Numbered from the stretch's first letter, positions 1 to 11,370 are shown. The stretch is DNA of 64,000 nt from Adiantum capillus-veneris (GCA_014529385.2 CM043963.1:68661912-68725911); one strand, 5' to 3'. Numbers and translations: made by a program. Notes: generated by a model from the letters alone, not told the origin.

Positions 1-71
1 AGTTCCCACAAACACTTTAAACATTAATTAGCAAGCCGACAAGCACCTCATGCTTGGGTAGGATTCCCACC

Positions 72-193
72 TAAAAGGGCGGGGTAATGCGTGTGCTAGT
101 CTCCACCCAATCGTGCTATCTTATAGCCTCCCCCTAGCGTGCACATTGTCCGGCCGTGCCGGTGGCCTGTCTCGTAGGACCCATGTCCTTACA
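72..193 (-). repeat. 3' LTR of the first gypsy element (~122 bp)
   Basis: On the minus strand it begins TGTAAGGACATGGG and ends CCCTTTTA, matching 5602-5724 over its whole length with scattered differences. It contains GGCTATAAGATAGCACG, a TATA-like motif followed by a conserved GATTGGGTGG core. Confidence 0.88.
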
Positions 194-207
194 TTACCCC
201 CCCTTGG
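194..207 (-). other. Polypurine tract of the first gypsy element
   Basis: Minus-strand CCAAGGGGGGGTAA directly abuts the 3' LTR start, the expected position for the plus-strand primer. Confidence 0.8.
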
Positions 208-1735
208 AGAATCATTTTCCTCCTCGAAAATGAACGTAGGAAAACGTTTCTTAAGTGCGGAGACATTCTCCCATGTAGAACCTTCTTCAGGTTTATCTAG
301 CCATTCTACCAACACCTGTCATCTGACATGATGTCTGGTGCGAAGTTCATAAGAATCCAAAATATTTTCGGGCTCATGAGGGATGCTTGGAAGTTCGATA
401 AGGTCAACTAACACAACTGTGTCGATGCTAGTATCATTCTGTCCTAGCTGTTTTCGTAAACGGCTAACATGAAAAACAGGATGAACTCCTGAGTGCTCTA
501 GAAGAGCTAACTTCTAGGCCACTTGACCTATACGTTTGAGAATGGTAAATGGTCCACAATAGCGTGGTGAAAGTTTAGCAACTTTTCCCGTCTTCAGACT
601 TTTTGAATGCTCCAAAACTCTGAGGCAAACCTTGTCTCCTTCTTCAAAAGTAGCAAGACAACGATGCTCATCTGCGTACTTCTTACATCGATCTTGAGCT
701 TGATTAACATTCTGTTGAGCAACTCGAAACATTTATAATGGTCTTGGAGAAAATCCTTCGCTTGTTGTATCTTCTCCTTAGCCAACCCCACTAGAACGGG
801 TGATCTAGGTTGAAATCCATATAAAAGCATAAATGGACTAAACCCTGTAGTCACATGCTTTGAACTATTATAAGAAAATTCCCATATAGGTAAGTAGTCT
901 TCCTAATTGGTTTGCTTCTTGCTGACGTACGCTTGTAGCATATCCTCTAGCACTTGATTAACTCTTTTGGTTTGACCATCCGTTTCTGGATGATCAGCCG
1001 TACTTAGATTAAGATTAGTTTCCAACTTTTGAAACACAGCTCTCCAAAAGTGATTATCGAACTTTCGATCTCTGTCACTAATGATACTAGCTGGAAGACC
1101 GTAGAGTTTATATATAAGCTCTACAAATAGCCGTGCTTATTCCGGTGTCTTAACCGTAGTCTTAGCGAGAATGAATCAACCCATCTTTGTGAGACGGTCT
1201 ACAATTACCCATATGGCATCATGGCCACGATTGTAGTAGGTAGTCCTACTCCAAAATCCATAGAGATACTCTCCCACTTACCTTGTGGAATCTCTAAAGG
1301 ATGTAAAAGGCCATCTACCTTGAGGCACTTTGCCTTATTAACTTGGCACTGTTGGTAGTTTAGTACGTACTCTTGAACACCATGATGTAAGCCCGGCCAA
1401 TAAAATTTCCGTCGAACTAAGGCATACGTCTTACGAATACCTAGATGACCAGCACGTAATCTATCGTGACACTCAAATAATATTTGGTGCCTGAGTCCTT
1501 TGGCACGCATATTGTACCCTTGTGGAGTAAGTAACCATGATCAATGGAAAAATTCTTCCATCGCTTAAGCTCTTCTTGAGTAGGGGTGGAGATCTGTGTG
1601 TTGGAGTTTTTATCTGCGCGTGCAGAGACATGTGAGTGTGAGGGATCCCTTTTTAAAACTGCACTCCACACTTTAGCATATGATTGATCTTGTGCACACT
1701 TGCCACGTAATGACTCCAAAAGTCCACTCTTTATT
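200..1735 (-). pseudogene. Integrase and chromodomain-like tail, gypsy relic
   Basis: Minus-strand coding remnants in integrase order. At ~1730-1205 the zinc-binding part keeps the His pair (CHDRLRAGH) and YWPGL, but the Cys pair reads YQQC, so its first Cys is lost. The catalytic core follows at ~1200-850 with IVDRLTKMG, SDRDRKF and TDGQTKR, where a Lys stands in place of the expected Glu. Then come TGFSPFMLLYG and, near 730-510, a basic C-terminal part with KLSPRYCGPF. The last section, ~330-200, reads VEWLDKPEEGSTWEN, which resembles a chromodomain. Several stops and frameshifts break it. It would once have inserted element cDNA into chromatin. Confidence 0.82.
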
Positions 1736-1739
1736 TTCG

Positions 1740-2750
1740 TGAAAGCAAGTTAATTAACCTGAGGCATCCGACTTAGTGCATTCGCTACTACATTATATCG
1801 CCCCTTGCGATATCATAGCTTACAATCATAATCTTGAAGGATTTTCTGTCAATCTAGCTTTACGGCCCTTCAAGTCTGATTGAGTAGTAAACCATTTGAT
1901 GCTCTCCTGGTCAAAAACTACTTCAAACTCGGCACCATATAAATAGTGTCGCCACTTTCGTAAAGCGTGAACTATGGCATAGAGCTCTCTCTCATAGACA
2001 TAATAATTCTGTTTAGCTCTATCTAACTTTTTACTTTCAAAGGCTATAGGTCTTCCCTCCTAGAGAAGTACCGCACCAATTGCTTTATCACTAGCATCAG
2101 TCTCTACCAAAAACGGCTTAAGTGGGTCAACGATTGCGAGGATGGGAGCAGTGGCTATAGCTACCTTGAGCTGTTCGAAACTACATTTTTGGGCTTCTTC
2201 CCAAGAAAAGGTATTACTTTTTGCTTTAAGCTGATCCATCATAGGAACAACAATTTTGGCATAATCACCGATATACTATTGATAAAATCCAGCCATGCCT
2301 AAAAATATTTGAAGCTCCTCAACCGTGTTGGGATGTGGCCATCGAAGAATGGCAGTGACCTTGTCAATGTCCATCTTGATGCCAGAATAAGAGATCACAT
2401 GACCAAGGTAATGTATCTCTGTTTAAAAGAAATCGCACTTGCTTTGCTTAGCATACAGCGTGTGAGCTCGTAGCTGTTCAAGCACTAATCGTAAGTGTTC
2501 TGTGTTCATCTTCAATCTTACTGTAGATGAGAATGTCAACAAGGAAAACCACAACAAATTTTGCAAGATAGGGACGTAACACACTATCCACGAGTGTCAT
2601 AAATATAGCTAAGCATTGGTTAGAACAGAAGGCATAACCAAAAATTCAAAATGCCCAAACCGTGTTCTAAAGGCAATTTTGGAGATATGTTGCACATCAC
2701 GTGTAGGGGGTAAACCCGGCGGTAAATCATTTGAGAATACATCATGATAC
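1740..2750 (-). pseudogene. Reverse transcriptase/RNase H, internally deleted gypsy relic
   Basis: The minus strand opens with DLPPGLPP, a motif at the start of gypsy RTs. It then jumps to KIAFRTRFGHFEF, so the stretch that normally holds the first catalytic Asp (FSRIDLKSGYHQ-type) is missing. The active-site segment reads VVVFLVDILIYS: the expected DD pair is VD. The connection (HYLGHVIS, FLGMAGFYQ) and RNase H (ETDASDKAIGAVLL, YERELYAIVHAL) follow. With one Asp altered and another region deleted it cannot be catalytic. Stops are also present. Confidence 0.85.
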
Positions 2751-3094
2751 TCCGTGAGTAAGTGAGTCAGATTTTGCTGTGCAAAAGGAGAGAGTAAACT
2801 AGAGTTATGCTGGGATGGAGAAGCTTGTAATTCCTGTAATGTTTATTTTACAATAGTTGCACGTTACTCTATAGAATTAAAATTGAGATCACTTTGCTCG
2901 TTAGATTTGTTAACACTTTGTTTATCATTAGAATTCATTGAACTTTCCATACCATTACTAGAATCCACTGCACTTTTCTCTCGAGAATTCACAAGACTTG
3001 GAGACAAGCAGTAACACAAAAAAACTTCATCTATTAAATTTGCTTTCTGTAAAATAGAAAGCTCGGCTGTACATATAAGAGGTGCAGATGGTAT

Positions 3095-3435
3095 ATTTTT
3101 CTCACCAAGCAAAAGCACATGTTTACCATTGGCTATAAAGGATAAGGAGTTGTGTTCATAACTAGTGTGCAATGTGTTTCCTAAACCATGCACCGTCCTA
3201 AAACTACATCAGCACGGTCCATGTTCATAACTTGGAAGTCAAGGGTCATCGTATGATCTTGAACAATAAGCTCAGCCCCTTGAACTATTGTGTCCCATAC
3301 TTCTTTATCATTCATAGACATCTGCTCCACCACATACTTGTGAGAGTAGGGAGTTTGTGTAAGCTTCAATTTCTTAACTAGCTTATAGTTCAAGAAGTTA
3401 CGAGTTGTACCATCATCCACTAAAATACGAACACG
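3095..3435 (-). pseudogene. Retropepsin-like protease, gypsy relic
   Basis: Minus-strand segment with RILVDDGTTRNFLN (the D-[ST]-G catalytic loop read as DDG) and a later ADVVLGRC, the flap-distal hydrophobic-Gly motif of retropepsins. A stop follows the VLGRCMV segment. It lies between the gag zinc knuckle and the RT. Confidence 0.75.
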
Positions 3436-3629
3436 TTATCCGTTAATAGTGTCATGCATGTGAATCAAATCATGGGGGCCAAAGATGGGCTGCCACATTG
3501 AAGCAGGCACACAACACTTGTGCTTTTCTTCCATATGAAGAACCTCTACAACACAATATTTAGGAAATGAATCTAATGTGAGGTGTTGCATCACGTGCAT
3601 GGCCTTTTATTTTCCTTGCAAAAGAGGAC

Positions 3630-4737
3630 AATCTTTCTTGTTATGTTGGTCCGAAAGACATTTAAAACACAAATTGTGTTTCTTCGCACGCTCAAAATTA
3701 GCAGTGCAGAGAGACCCACGTGGAGTATCTCATGATTGCTTAGGCTTCTGAGCCTCTTGTGGGTAGGGAGAGGTAGATTGTCTCTTATTCCTCTTGGAAT
3801 GTGTGGGAGATCTACCTCCCCATTGGATATTATCCACATTGCTCTTAGCAAAATTATTCTTAGAGTAGGGAACCTTTTCTTTCCTCTCTTAGTCGTCATC
3901 AAATCTTTGGGCATGACTGATGGCTTCTTCCAAAGTTTTTGGATGTTGGGTCTTAACATGAAGACGATAGTCTTTGTCAAGACCCCTATTAAAACCTCGT
4001 ATCTTTTGGAATTTATCTAGACCTTCTAGTTTTAATATGATTTTCCGATCCTTTGAAAGGTACTGTGTGAGAGAGAGGCTAGACATGCGGCATGCATCCC
4101 ATGCTAACCAATTCTTACCTTCTTCATTGGAGTCCAAAAACACTTTGGAGGAAGAAGCTTGAAACGCAGCCCAAGACGGAGGATGAGCATCTATTGGAAA
4201 TGTCATCCACCACTTATAGGCCTTGCCTTTAAGAGATATACTTATTTTTACATCCGTCTTTATATCCAGGGTGTGTCTCAATCTATGAATATCACTCCAT
4301 TTGTGTAAGAACGTATTGACCGCATCCTTGTTGCGATTACGCTCTTCCCCGTGAAACTCAAGAATGGTGATATTCTTAAGTAATGCATTGCTACCTTCTG
4401 CATCTTCTGAAGCACTTGTCTCTTGGACTCCTTGAGTCGTGCAAGCTTGGTTCCCTTGAACCTTGCCACTTGTGGCTCCTTGAGCCGTCTGTGAATTCAT
4501 AAATTTCACAAGTAATTCCGTAAGATTGGTAACATTTGCATGGAGTGCAGAGAGGTTGTGTTCAAGTACGCTTTTGCGATTTTCCAAATTCTTGAAAGCA
4601 GCCATATCTACAAGGCCATGATCTCCTAGATCATCGTCGTCATGCATATTAGTGTCAAAAGCACCCGTGGTGCCCTGATTTTGATCTACGTGCTCAAAAT
4701 CAAAAGTGTGTGTAGGTAGGATATCCTCACTAGCCAT
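3630..4737 (-). pseudogene. Gag with CCHC knuckle, gypsy relic
   Basis: The first ATG on the minus strand is at 4737 and gives MASEDILPTH. The central part (~4240-3890) is a retrotransposon gag domain with YKWWMTFP, SWAAFQ and ISHAQRF. In-frame stops follow RFDDD (TAA) and KPKQS (TGA). The same frame then reaches a zinc knuckle CFKCLSDQHNKKDC (C-X2-C-X4-H-X4-C) near 3680-3640. Gag would package the element RNA; this copy is non-functional. Confidence 0.85.
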
Positions 4738-4937
4738 GTTAAACACACACTAATGTAAAGAGAGAAAAAAAAACGTCAACTTGTACATTGTGAAATTGAA
4801 GTCTTTGTGTTTTGTATGCTCCGCGATTTGCGTTGCATGCGAACCTCGTCTTGTGGGAATTGTAGCGCTTCACGTGTCGTTTGTCGTAAGAACACCTTTG
4901 TTGATTCTTTACAAAAACGTATCATTTTTTGGAAGGC

Positions 4938-5135
4938 TTTTGTTCACTTTGAAGCTACCTTCTCGAGAAAAAAAGAATTTTTGGAGGTTGCCTTCTTCCA
5001 AGAAGTGAAAAGGAAGGGTGACACAAAAACTCGTCGTTTTTGTGAATGATTTTGTTCACTTTGAAGCTACCTCCTTGAGGAAAAAATAATTTTGGAGGCT
5101 GCCTTCCTCCAAGAAGTGAAAAGGAAGGGTGAAAC
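4938..5135. repeat. ~112-bp tandem duplication in the gypsy leader
   Basis: Two units starting near 4938 and 5050 share TTTGTTCACTTTGAAGCTACC, a gaggtt/ggctgccttc segment and GAAGTGAAAAGGAAGGGTGA. They lie between primer site and gag in the untranslated leader. The rest of the leader (5136-5588) shows no gene. Confidence 0.8.
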
Positions 5136-5214
5136 TACTTCCTTGAAGTTTGAATCTTTCTCTTTCCTTCTAGTTTTCCTTTCAACACAAGTATGTTATC
5201 TTTCCTTGTTATAC

Positions 5215-5300
5215 ACAACAAGGGTCAATAGCTTGATGATAAAGTGTTGGCCTCTTACCCTCATGGAGTGGGTTCAACCCTCCTTCATGCAAGAGTTAAG
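5215..5300 (+). mobile_element. tRNA-like (SINE-type) segment
   Basis: TAGCTTGATGATAAAGTG resembles a pol III A box. GGGTTCAACCC 40-odd bases further is an excellent B box. No full cloverleaf or tail is evident, so a tRNA-derived SINE head inside the gypsy leader is more likely than a tRNA gene. Confidence 0.35.
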
Positions 5301-5588
5301 CGGGCCTTCCTAAGCGCGCAGCCAACGATGTCAATGGAAGCCTTGGAAGCCTCAGTGCCGTAGAGTTGCCGCTCGAGTTTGCCTTGGTCGTCTGCCTTCC
5401 TCGCCCGTTGTGGAGGGCGTAGATGGGGCGACCGTAGTCAGCTTTTGCTGTCTGTCTTCAGGGCGTGCATAGGAAACTATGCCTGTCTTCTTTTTGCTGC
5501 ACAATGGAGACACCCTGTCTGCAGAACGTGGGAGAGAAGCAGCGCGTCACATGCACATTCAACCCGCTTTTCCCCTTCTCCAAAAATA

Positions 5589-5600
5589 GCTCGAATACCA
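5589..5600 (-). other. Primer binding site, initiator tRNA-Met type (degenerate)
   Basis: Minus-strand TGGTATTCGAGC, one base after the LTR end, is a mutated form of TGGTATCAGAGC, which is intact in other elements of this window. Confidence 0.75.
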
Positions 5601-5601
5601 G

Positions 5602-5724
5602 TGAAAGGGCGGTGGTAATGTGTGTGCTAGTCTCCACCCAACCGTGCTATCTTATAGCCTCCCCCTAGCGTACACACTGTCCGATCGTTCTAGTGGCCTT
5701 GCCCGTAGGACCCATGTCCTTACA
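5602..5724 (-). repeat. 5' LTR of the first gypsy element (~123 bp)
   Basis: On the minus strand it starts TGTAAGGACATGGG and ends CCCTTTCA, then one base and the primer site. It carries the same TATAAGATAGCACGGTTGGG core as the 3' LTR. Confidence 0.88.
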
Positions 5725-5832
5725 CCACCTCAATGTCAGCCTTAGCTTGTCTAAGGTCAAAGAATTTTTTAACACTAACTTTTGGAGGTCTTTAATGAAG
5801 CTAACCCTAAGGTCTATTTAAGTTCCATTAGA

Positions 5833-6034
5833 TGCACATTTCTCTTTGATAGACTATCTCCTTTTGGACCCCTATTGAAATGTAACCATGTTTCCTCTTG
5901 ATCCCTTGCTGAGGTAAATCTAGAAGCACTTATTGCACATTGCTCTTTGGTAGACCATCTCCTTTTGGACCCCTATTGAGATGCAACCATTTCTCCTTTT
6001 GGTCCCCTGTTGAGATAGGTCTAGAAGCACATAT
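5833..6034. repeat. 101-bp tandem duplication, two units
   Basis: Units start at 5833 and 5934. Both contain CATCTCCTTTTGGACCCC (or CTATCTCC...), a variable middle and CTAGAAGCAC. No coding sense is visible; unrecognised repeat relic. Confidence 0.8.
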
Positions 6035-6059
6035 TTATATCCTAACTCTTGTTTCCCTT

Positions 6060-7290
6060 TTATCTTTCTATATTAAATGATCAGTTTAATATGAGAAAAT
6101 CATTTGAAAGTTAGATATTATATTTTATGACACATATACACTTTGCAACATGAGTGAGAGGATCCTCATAAACTGATCCACACAGAGAACTTCTTAAGTT
6201 TCAAACTCAAGGTTGGACAACTAATCCACTCGGATACACACTTTGTGCAAGCGTAAATCTTCTTCCAACTATTGGAAAAACTTAGTAGAGAATTGTCTAC
6301 TTTCAACATGTGAAACATGTGGTCAAAAGGTCAGATTCCACATAGAGGCAGTGAAAAAACAAACATGAATTACCTCTCTATGTGAAAACACATTGGCATA
6401 CTTGGAGGAGGATTCAAGACATAAGATACACTGACAAGGAAGAAGAAAAAGAAACGTGCTATTTGTGGAAAGAATGGCCTTCACATAAAGTAGGGAAAAA
6501 AATGGCAAGGAAGAAGAAAACAAAATGTGTATTTGTGGAAAGAATGGCCATCACATAAAGGAGTCCCATTACATGTGCAAGCCTTCTAAGAAGGAAGATG
6601 TATGCGTCAAGTATTGCATACAAAGTTATGCTCAAAAACTAAGTTGGATTGTTAAATATTTCAAAGTGCATTATGGTAGATGAAATTTGTATAGCAAAGG
6701 AGATTTTGTTTAGCTTTTTACTTTCCTAATGAGGCACACAAATGGCATAAAGGTCATGTGGGCAAGATAAGTGAGTCATTCTCAAAGGCATGATGAGTAT
6801 GTATGCTCAACGAAAGGTAGTATGAAGATTATATTTTGAGGATGAAACAAGTGGTGATGCTAAATATAGTGTTTTTAGCAATCGATTAATGTTTCCAAAA
6901 TGAAGCAATGATAAGAATTCAAATTCCAACTGCCTTCCAATTTGTAGACACTTGAAACTCAAAACTCTAATTTTGATGTTCTCGATGTGGAGAACAATAT
7001 CTAAACACTCACATTCATAATGAAAATACGTTTTTACAACATCAAGTTGTTCAAAGCATGCCAGAAGGTGTCCATTACTCTGACAGTGTAAGAATGAGAA
7101 ATTCTAGCTTAAGAGTGAAAGGAGCCAAGGAGATTTTGTATCATCCTCCAATCTCACACAAAGGAGACCCACAAATTTGATGGAAATAGGTGTTCTCTAA
7201 TTTGCAGGGAATATAACATTTTTTGTACTAATTAATTTCCTATGTACTTGATCAAGAAGTCTTCTGTGGGGGAGGATGAGGGACATAACA
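6060..7290 (+). mobile_element. Probable copia-type gag relic
   Basis: Degenerate stretch. Around 6525-6580 the plus strand reads MCICGKNGHHIKE, resembling a damaged CCHC knuckle. The segment GTGGAAAGAATGGCC is locally duplicated (6436-6500 and 6512-6562). A purine-rich GTGGGGGAGGATGAGGG lies at ~7267. No open frame of useful length remains. The first ~70 bp match 39410-39485 in reverse orientation by eye. Confidence 0.35.
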
Positions 7291-9270
7291 TGTGTTGAGA
7301 AAAAAGATGTTGTCGATAAATTTTAATGTATCATGATGATGATTATCCAACCAGGACATCAAAGAAGATGTTTGTGATGAAGAATTTGGAGACTTAAAGG
7401 CTGGAAATTAATGTGCAAGAGTACATTCATTGTATTTAGGTCATGATTTTGATGAGGAACTTGTATTATAGTTCTCCAGATTGCAATGTGTTACATTGCA
7501 AGTCTCTGAACTACAAATTCCTATATTGCAAACTTGGGGGTGCACCTTTTTAAGAAACTATTCATAAAATGTGTGTTCAAAGGGTATAAAAAAAACCCCT
7601 TTACTTACATGCTTAAGGTAATAAAATGACCCCTTTTTCTTCAGAAACTTACTGGTTTTTCTCTAAAATCAATTAAAAGACCCCTTCCATTAATATAATT
7701 TTGTTAGCATTTTAAACTTTTGGCAATTAAAAAACTCAATCATTTGAACTCACGTAGTAACTTACATGTCTAAGAGGTGAAACCCCCGAGATGGCAAATA
7801 CGCTACTACATATTGCTATGTTGTAAGTGTCAACACTACAAAACCCTATATTGCAAGTCCCTAAGTTGCAAGTTTCCTATACACTTTAAGAATATCCTTT
7901 TTCGAGATTTAATGATCTCAAACTCTTTGTTACTTCTCAAGTTGTGAGCTAGAGTAGTATCTCGTGAAGAGAGTCTCTCCTTAATATAACTGCTGTTGTG
8001 AGCATGGAACGCTTGTATACTTGAATCTACCAATGTGCTCTCATGAGAAGTGAAGATGATGGTGGTAGAAACATCCAAATCAACCAAATCATTTGATCTA
8101 AATTTACACAACCATAGCTTCACTTGGCTTCACAATAGACAAACCCCAAAGGCACCTTACACAAACTAAATAAGCAAAGCTTGTGTTTGATTCACAAAAG
8201 GTAGTTTTATGATTACCTCCTCTTGATATGGGGGCCTACATATCATGACCTCTTGAGTTTTTATAGTGAACATGCTACCAGCTCTCTAGGACTTCACACA
8301 ATTATGCCCCTTCTTGGAAAGGAGATAGATTACTAGAAGGAAGAGTGGCCTTTGCACTTGTTGGAAAGTTTTTCTTACATCCAAGGACAAACATGCTAGG
8401 TGGCGAGAAGAACTAGGTAGATGTACGAGAAGCCTTTGAAGGGGTGCTCATGCTTAGCTAACTTGCAAGCCACTTTCAAAGAGAAGAGAGACAAAGGGTA
8501 CGAGAGGGGAGAGAAAAAGGGAAACTAGGTGTTGATAAAAAATGTGGCCTAGTGATATTTTGTAATGGAGCTTTAAAATATCCAAGTAGGGTAAAGGGGA
8601 TAATAAGTAGATGGTCTCCAAAAATGAAAATGGACCCACCCCCAATTTAGAGACAAATTTTTGTAATATGCTTGGAATCTTGCTTATGCGTCCTCTTGCA
8701 ATTTTCTAAAAAATGCACTATTACTCGAGGCTTTAGTGTCTCTAATTTCTGAAAAACTTTAAAATTTGAATTTCCACAAACTGAGAGTTAAGAAAAATGA
8801 AAAAAATATAGACCTTGATATTATCTAATTCATATTTTCATGAGGAACCTGATGCAATCATCACATTTCACATTCAACACGGTTTGCAAAATCTTGCCCA
8901 AAGTGGCGTTTTTTCTTAGGTGTCTCTATATTGGATCTCTGTGTTTTTTGTTAATCCCTTCACCCTATTAGGTTTTAATCATAGGTAACCAAGTAATTCC
9001 AAAATCTAGGTCTATTCCATGCACGGGGAACTTGAAAGCATACTTTGTAATAGCGTTTTGTGACGCCGTTTCCAGGATGAGCTTTGTGATACCCAATTTT
9101 GATATTTGATCCACAATCTCTCCTTCAATAGAATCATTCTTCACATAAAAAAGCTCATAGGTAACCTACAATTGAACACTTCATTGCTTACAAAAAAGTA
9201 TCACTACTTTACAATGTCTAAGGACCTCAAATTTGAATAAGCATACCTTTCTTTTGATGCACAACTTTAC
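7291..9270. other. No recognisable gene
   Basis: AT-rich sequence with short open stretches on the minus strand (7836-8123) that I could not place in a family. The phrase TATTGCAAG recurs near 7500 and 7850, suggesting an old duplicated repeat. Confidence 0.5.
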
Positions 9271-9274
9271 ATAC

Positions 9275-9368
9275 TTAAGGACAAGCATCTTTGTGTCCAA
9301 ATTGCGCTCTTCTTCGAGTCTTTTAACAAGATCAGGTTTTGCTTTATCAATTGGAGTCTTGCCACCCA
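9275..9368 (-). CDS. Possible internal exon with ankyrin-like sequence
   Basis: A 94-nt minus-strand segment is bounded upstream by a T-rich acceptor ending TTTATAG and downstream by a strong donor, GTATGT. Its open frame reads GGKTPIDKAKPDLVKRLEEE, which resembles the G-[KR]-TP-[LI]-D-x-A start of an ankyrin repeat. I found no flanking exons, so it could be one exon of a host gene with long introns, a captured fragment, or chance. It is on the same strand as the USP exon at 28907-29144, but nothing links them. Confidence 0.3.
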
Positions 9369-9837
9369 CTATAAATCAAATAATCCAAGATTGATTATAG
9401 AACATTTTCCAAATTAAAAATTTCATTGTGGTGAAAGCCATGTGATCCTTTTATGTTGCTATAAGAATGAAAAATTGCTTCTACTTGGCCAAAAACAATG
9501 TTAGAAGAGCTCAAATTTGAATTTTCATGATTAGCATAAATGTGTAAATCCAAAAAAGCTCAAGTCAACTTGCCAATCTTTACAAAATTATGTAACGATT
9601 AATTCCTTCATGCAAAGAATTGACCAAAATGATTTTGTGGGAATCATCACACATGGATATAAAGGACGCACAAAACACAATTCATATAAACTATAGTACT
9701 GAGAAGATTTAGAAAACCCTAATTTGACAAGGACTTAAATAAAATAAGATACACCTTTGAGCAGCGTATAGTATTGAAATGTAATAGGCATCATATGTCC
9801 ACCCATTAACAATCATTAAGAAAATCTCTCTTCCACA

Positions 9838-9845
9838 TTTTGCTA

Positions 9846-9888
<43 letters not shown>

Positions 9889-9960
9889 TCTTCCCTTGAT
9901 AATCTCACTCTCTTTCTCTCTCTTATTACACACACATGTACATGCGCGCATCCGCACGCG

Positions 9961-10012
<52 letters not shown>

Positions 10013-10015
10013 AAT
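9838..10015. repeat. Microsatellite-bearing dispersed repeat, copy A
   Basis: TTGCTAAGATCTCTCT leads into a CT run, then TGATAATCTCACTCT, ACACATGTACATGCGCGCA and a GC/CA run. The same order recurs at 22592-22845. The sequence from here to 10677 has no visible gene. Confidence 0.75.
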
Positions 10016-10677
10016 GATGGAACACAAGATGCATGCTGACAACATTCCATGATATTATGGACACACAACCACACAAAAAACATATGCTTACATAATACCA
10101 TTGGAAAAAAGACGCAATCCTTTTAAAAGAAGCTTTTACAAAACATGACAAAGGTGACAACATCATTGGCAGAAGAGTGACAAAAGGACGGATGCCTCCC
10201 AAGCAAGATGTGATGATGGATTGCAAGGCCAGAGAACCCCTTCCTGTTTTTATCTTTCATTTGTAATTACTGGCATAGACAAGCTCTTTATTTTGTAATT
10301 CAATGTGCAACTTGTTTCATAATTTTTCCAAAAGCATCTATACCTTGAGTTTATCAGGGTTTCATTGGCATTGAGTATATAAAAAGATTCTTACAAAACC
10401 AAATAATCGGTTTTTTAAAGAGTACACGGACCAAAGGGAATACCTACATAGTAACAAAATATTGTTTAAAACGGTTCATTTATGCAAAAATTTGCTTACG
10501 TGTTACGTTTTCCTATATCAAATAGTTAATTGGCCAATATCTACATGGAAGATAAGATTTTAATAAAAAAGGCTGAAAATAAAACACCTTGCATACCCTC
10601 TACAGTAGGCACTCTGTATACCTTCTAAAAAAAGGGGATTGCTTTACTGGATGCACCGAATGCCAACACTGGCATGG

Positions 10678-10800
10678 CACTACAAGAGGCTATTCATATT
10701 AGCGACGCTCACACAGCGACGCTCAATTTTTTTTTTCCTGGCGTCGCTATGAGCGTCGCAAATTTATAAAGAAATTTACGATGCTCATAGCGACGCCGAC
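10678..10800 (+). repeat. Left terminal and subterminal repeats, CACTA copy 1
   Basis: Terminal CACTACAAGAGG, then several copies of GCGACGCT in both orientations, some arranged as inverted arms around an AT spacer (~10741-10797). In En/Spm elements such subterminal arrays bind the TnpA protein; that role is inferred here. Confidence 0.85.
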
Positions 10801-10828
10801 TGGGCTAAAAAAATAACTGAGCGCGCCC

Positions 10829-10857
10829 AAAAACTCAGATCTCAGATCTGAGTTTTT
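10829..10857. repeat. Near-perfect palindrome
   Basis: Arms AAAAACTCAGATCT and AGATCTGAGTTTTT flank a single central base. The counterpart in copy 2 is at 37787-37815. Confidence 0.9.
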
Positions 10858-10889
10858 CGGCGCCCTCAAGCAAGGAGCAGGTAAGGCTC

Positions 10890-10923
10890 TTCCTCTCTCT
10901 CTCTCTCTCTCTCTTTTTCTTCT

Positions 10924-10971
<48 letters not shown>

Positions 10972-11089
10972 AGAGGAAGGAGAGCCAGGTATGCTCCTTC
11001 CCTCTCCTCATTCTCATGTTCCCTTTCCCTCTTTCTCTCTCCCTCTCTCTCTCTCTCACACACACACACATACACACACACATAGTGTT

Positions 11090-11131
<42 letters not shown>

Positions 11132-11370
11132 AACATAAACAAAAATGCACACACACATACATAAACAAAGAATGCACACACACATTGAGAGAGGAAAAGA
11201 GAGAGAGAGAGCATGCATAAACAAAAAACGCACGCATTGAGAGAGGAAAAGAGAGAGAGAACATGCATAAACAAAAAACGCACACATTGAGAGAGGAAAA
11301 GAGAGAGAAAACATGCATACGATCCAAAAAAACGCACACACATTGAGAGAGAAAGAGAGAGAAACTAATT
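10890..11370. repeat. CT, CA and GA microsatellite cluster
   Basis: Alternating runs of CT, CA and GA, with a repeated module CGCACRCATTGAGAGAGGAAA at ~11230-11350. Long open frames here encode only Ser-Leu or Cys-Val runs and are artefacts. Confidence 0.9.

Larger units (their letters stand above)
72..5724 (-). mobile_element. Ty3/gypsy LTR retrotransposon with very short LTRs, decayed
   Basis: Full-length insertion read on the minus strand. The 5-bp repeat ccacc lies at 67-71 and again at 5725-5729, directly outside the two ends. Order on the minus strand is 5' LTR (5724 to 5602), primer site (5600 to 5589), leader, gag, protease, reverse transcriptase/RNase H, integrase, purine tract (207 to 194) and 3' LTR (193 to 72). 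Protease-RT-RNase H-integrase order is that of Ty3/gypsy. Coding parts are interrupted by many stops, the RT core is deleted, and the element must be inactive. LTRs of ~122 bp are unusually short for this class. Confidence 0.9.

Noticed and set aside
5215-5300. Functional tRNA gene
   Set aside because: A and B boxes are good, but I could not fold acceptor and anticodon stems; a SINE head is more likely.
10700-10800. CRISPR-like array
   Set aside because: The regularly repeated GCGACGC motifs occur in both orientations at transposon ends, with no spacers of constant length, in a plant genome.
9709-11343. Several long frames rich in Cys-Val, Ser-Leu or Arg-Glu
   Set aside because: They are translations of CA, CT and GA microsatellites and change with every unit gained or lost.
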